From: Galerina marginata
Lineage: Eukaryota > Basidiomycota > Agaricomycetes > Agaricales > Galerinaceae
DNA length: 64,000 bases
Assembly (NCBI GenBank): GCA_023014335.1
Contig: JAECYW010000011.1
Span: forward strand, 1,302,001 to 1,366,000
Reading direction: 5' to 3'
A program made the translations under genes and the position numbers. Shown one piece after another: positions 62,307 to 64,000 of the stretch (positions are counted from its first letter, which is position 1; each line of letters starts with the position of its first letter). The notes beneath the pieces are model-generated. The model had not been told where the DNA came from. It ran no database searches and worked only from the letters and a program-made list of their open reading frames with translations.

Positions 62307-64000
62307 TCATGTTTCAGACGGTTCCTCTCGGGAATTCTTACGCTCTTTGCTCCACCAGTCAGTGAAGTCGATGCGAATAAGGAGGTGGTACAAGGCTTCC
62401 AGACCGCCAACTGGTCGGCGACTTCCATCGTTATGGATCTCCAAAGAATATTTCATCGACGAGGGGCCCTTATCGACGAGACCTTTCAAGACTTTTGTCT
62501 GGTACAGATAGCAACTTAGCGGGATAATAAAGGGTGATCCAGGGAGTACCTACCAAGGTTCTCATTTTTGTGCAGAACTTACGGAATAGTTCTTCAACCA
62601 GAGGGGCTGCTTGATATTCTTGAATACGCCCTCTGTGTAGCTCACCAACGACAATAGTAAACTCTAAAACCAATTCCATCGAATGTCGAAGTAGATCTCC
62701 TACTCCCCGTTGACCAGACCTCAGCAAGCAAGCGCTGAGGATGTCGTCCATTAAAGCAGAATGATGTTGAGCAAGCTCGAAGACATCACTAAATGTGGTA
62801 TTTCCTGGTTTCTGGTCCTGGGAGGACTGACCAGCCTTATCTGCTGACAGTTGCTCTATGAAAGGATCGAAATTTCCACCGATTGCAGTGTCGAAAACGT
62901 ATCCCGCAAGGCTCGAGACGAAGGTTTGTGCCAGGAAGCGAAAGTGCAAAAGCAGCTTCCTTGCTTGAGTCAAGGTTGGGAAGAGGAAATTCGCGGTTGT
63001 TCGATGAGTCGACATTCTGAAGAGGGACTTCAAGGCGGATTCAACTGTGGACTAGAATTAGTAAGGAATATTTGGATTAACCCGAGATTTGCACCTCGAA
63101 AGAGTCGCAGTATGAAAGTAAACATCCGTTGATATTTAGACAAGATATCAGGGGATATCAAGATTTCCAGTGGATGAGGTGGTTTGTAATCCATGTAAAG
63201 AAAGTCGAGAGCTCTTCAACAAGGGTCAGAGGTATATCAAAACAGGGGGTGGCATTCTTACTCAATACCTTGAAAACGGAGAAAGTGAGTCAATTGAAAT
63301 GAAAACGATGCAGCCGACATACAAAGAGGATCTAACCACTTGTCACGACCCGGTCCAGTTGGCAGGTCACGAATGGCGAAACCTAACCTCCAGCCAGCTT
63401 CTTCAACAACTTGCTCGCGTTTGGCCCCATCTTCTGTCTCTTTTCCAGTATCAAGGGAGTCGACGATGACAGTCCTCAAGAAAAAGCTCAAGTCTGCTCC
63501 AACTGGTGGCCACGTCTCGCGTTCCAAGAGATTGGGCGATAATCCAACTGCCCAAGGTTGATTGCCTTCCTTAGGTGTCTTGCCTGATTTTCGCCTCAGG
63601 GACTGGACGGACATCGAGTGTGCTGTGTCGTTGGTTTCGTATTCGCCAGCATCAGAGAACAAAGCATTTAGCAGGCGAGATTTAAACGCAGGCGAGGCGA
63701 CCAACAGGAATGACCGGAGAATAATGAGATGGGAAGGGAAGTTGAGAATACCTGTTGAATTGAGTATGAGAGATAGCAAAGACGACGAAAGCGAAGCCGA
63801 GTGCTCCATGAGGTCCTTGAATATGAGTGATGTAAGCTTCGCCAAGGTAGGCGTAATTGTTGGTAAGGTTTCCGGAAATCGTTTGATAAAGGTGTCAAGG
63901 ACCGCTGCTGAATCGTTTTTGACCTGTAATGAAGGTGACGAGACAGTACCGCCTGGCTCAAGATCGAAAATGTGGAATTCCAAAAGATCTGGATTATGCG
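62307..64000 (-). CDS. Gamma-tubulin complex component (Spc97/Spc98 family), C-terminal part
   Basis: The 5' end lies beyond the right edge. Last exons: 62498-62307 (TGA), 63044-62554 and one ending 63095, preceded by the long exon from 64000 to about 63260. Family marks: YKPPHPLEILISPDILSKYQ, FTFILRLFR joined to VESALKSLF, YVFDTAIGGNFDPF, FELAQHHSALMDDILSACLL (the helix present in all GCPs) and, at the end, LLIRIDFTDWWS. These proteins form the ring that nucleates microtubules at the spindle pole body. The divergent upstream half (63983-63260) with a Ser-rich loop recalls GCP5/GCP6 rather than GCP2/3, but this is a guess. One exon border near 63200 could not be placed in phase. Confidence 0.82.

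Overview
The window looks like nuclear DNA of a mushroom-forming basidiomycete (Agaricomycetes). Genes are split by many 50-70 bp GT-AG introns. The families are typical of that group: DUF6535, F-box/LRR paralogues, a STAND NTPase with TPR-like tail, a kinase-like plus Zn2Cys6 fusion, GH24 lysozyme and KDZ transposons. No bacterial, organellar or RNA genes were recognised. All calls come from reading the sequence; no database search was run.

Layout. 1-1021: C-terminal part of a membrane protein. 1.0-6.4 kb: gene-poor, with one candidate 52-residue gene on the minus strand. 6.4-12.0 kb: polytopic membrane protein with a long Ser/Pro-rich tail whose frame changes repeatedly. 13.05-16.4 kb: STAND (NB-ARC-like) protein broken by several single-base frame changes. 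17.36-39.98 kb: a roughly 22.6-kb KDZ transposon. 40.7-42.5 kb: F-box protein. 42.7-45.6 kb: kinase-like/Zn2Cys6 protein. 46.3-46.9 kb: BRI3-like protein, divergent from PRMT1 at 47.2-48.7 kb. 49.4-51.4 kb: F-box-like/LRR protein. 52.7-53.9 kb: decayed lysozyme copy. 56.2-57.7 kb: secreted GH24 lysozyme with an Asp-rich linker. 59.6-62.2 kb: DUF6535 protein. 62.3-64.0 kb: gamma-tubulin complex component, running off the right edge.

The centre of interest is the KDZ element. Its ends are inverted repeats with sub-terminal copies of an ACAATGTAY motif. It encodes a KDZ transposase with a CxC2 cysteine cluster and D, D, E motifs, and a TET/JBP-type 2-oxoglutarate/Fe(II) dioxygenase with its key residues intact. 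Four further cargo genes complete it: a Ser/Asp-rich protein with a repeated EEYFR-like motif, a WFSNR-containing protein, a Cys-cluster/coiled-coil/Pro-rich protein, and one of unknown role. Pairing of KDZ transposases with TET/JBP oxygenases is known in mushrooms; it implies that the element carries a DNA-methylcytosine-modifying enzyme, perhaps to affect its own silencing.

A second element of 5061 bp (21141-26201) is nested inside it. It has inverted arms of about 770 bp and is flanked by an 8-bp direct repeat, GCGACGAC. It splits the Cys-cluster cargo gene; with the element and one repeat copy taken away the two halves are in the same frame. Its core has no gene I recognise but holds two near-identical perfect hairpins.

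Single-base frame changes occur in many genes here (STAND, membrane protein tail, transposase, lysozyme), while PRMT1, BRI3-like, TET/JBP and the F-box genes are clean. This pattern fits real decay of dispensable genes, but assembly indels cannot be excluded from the sequence alone.
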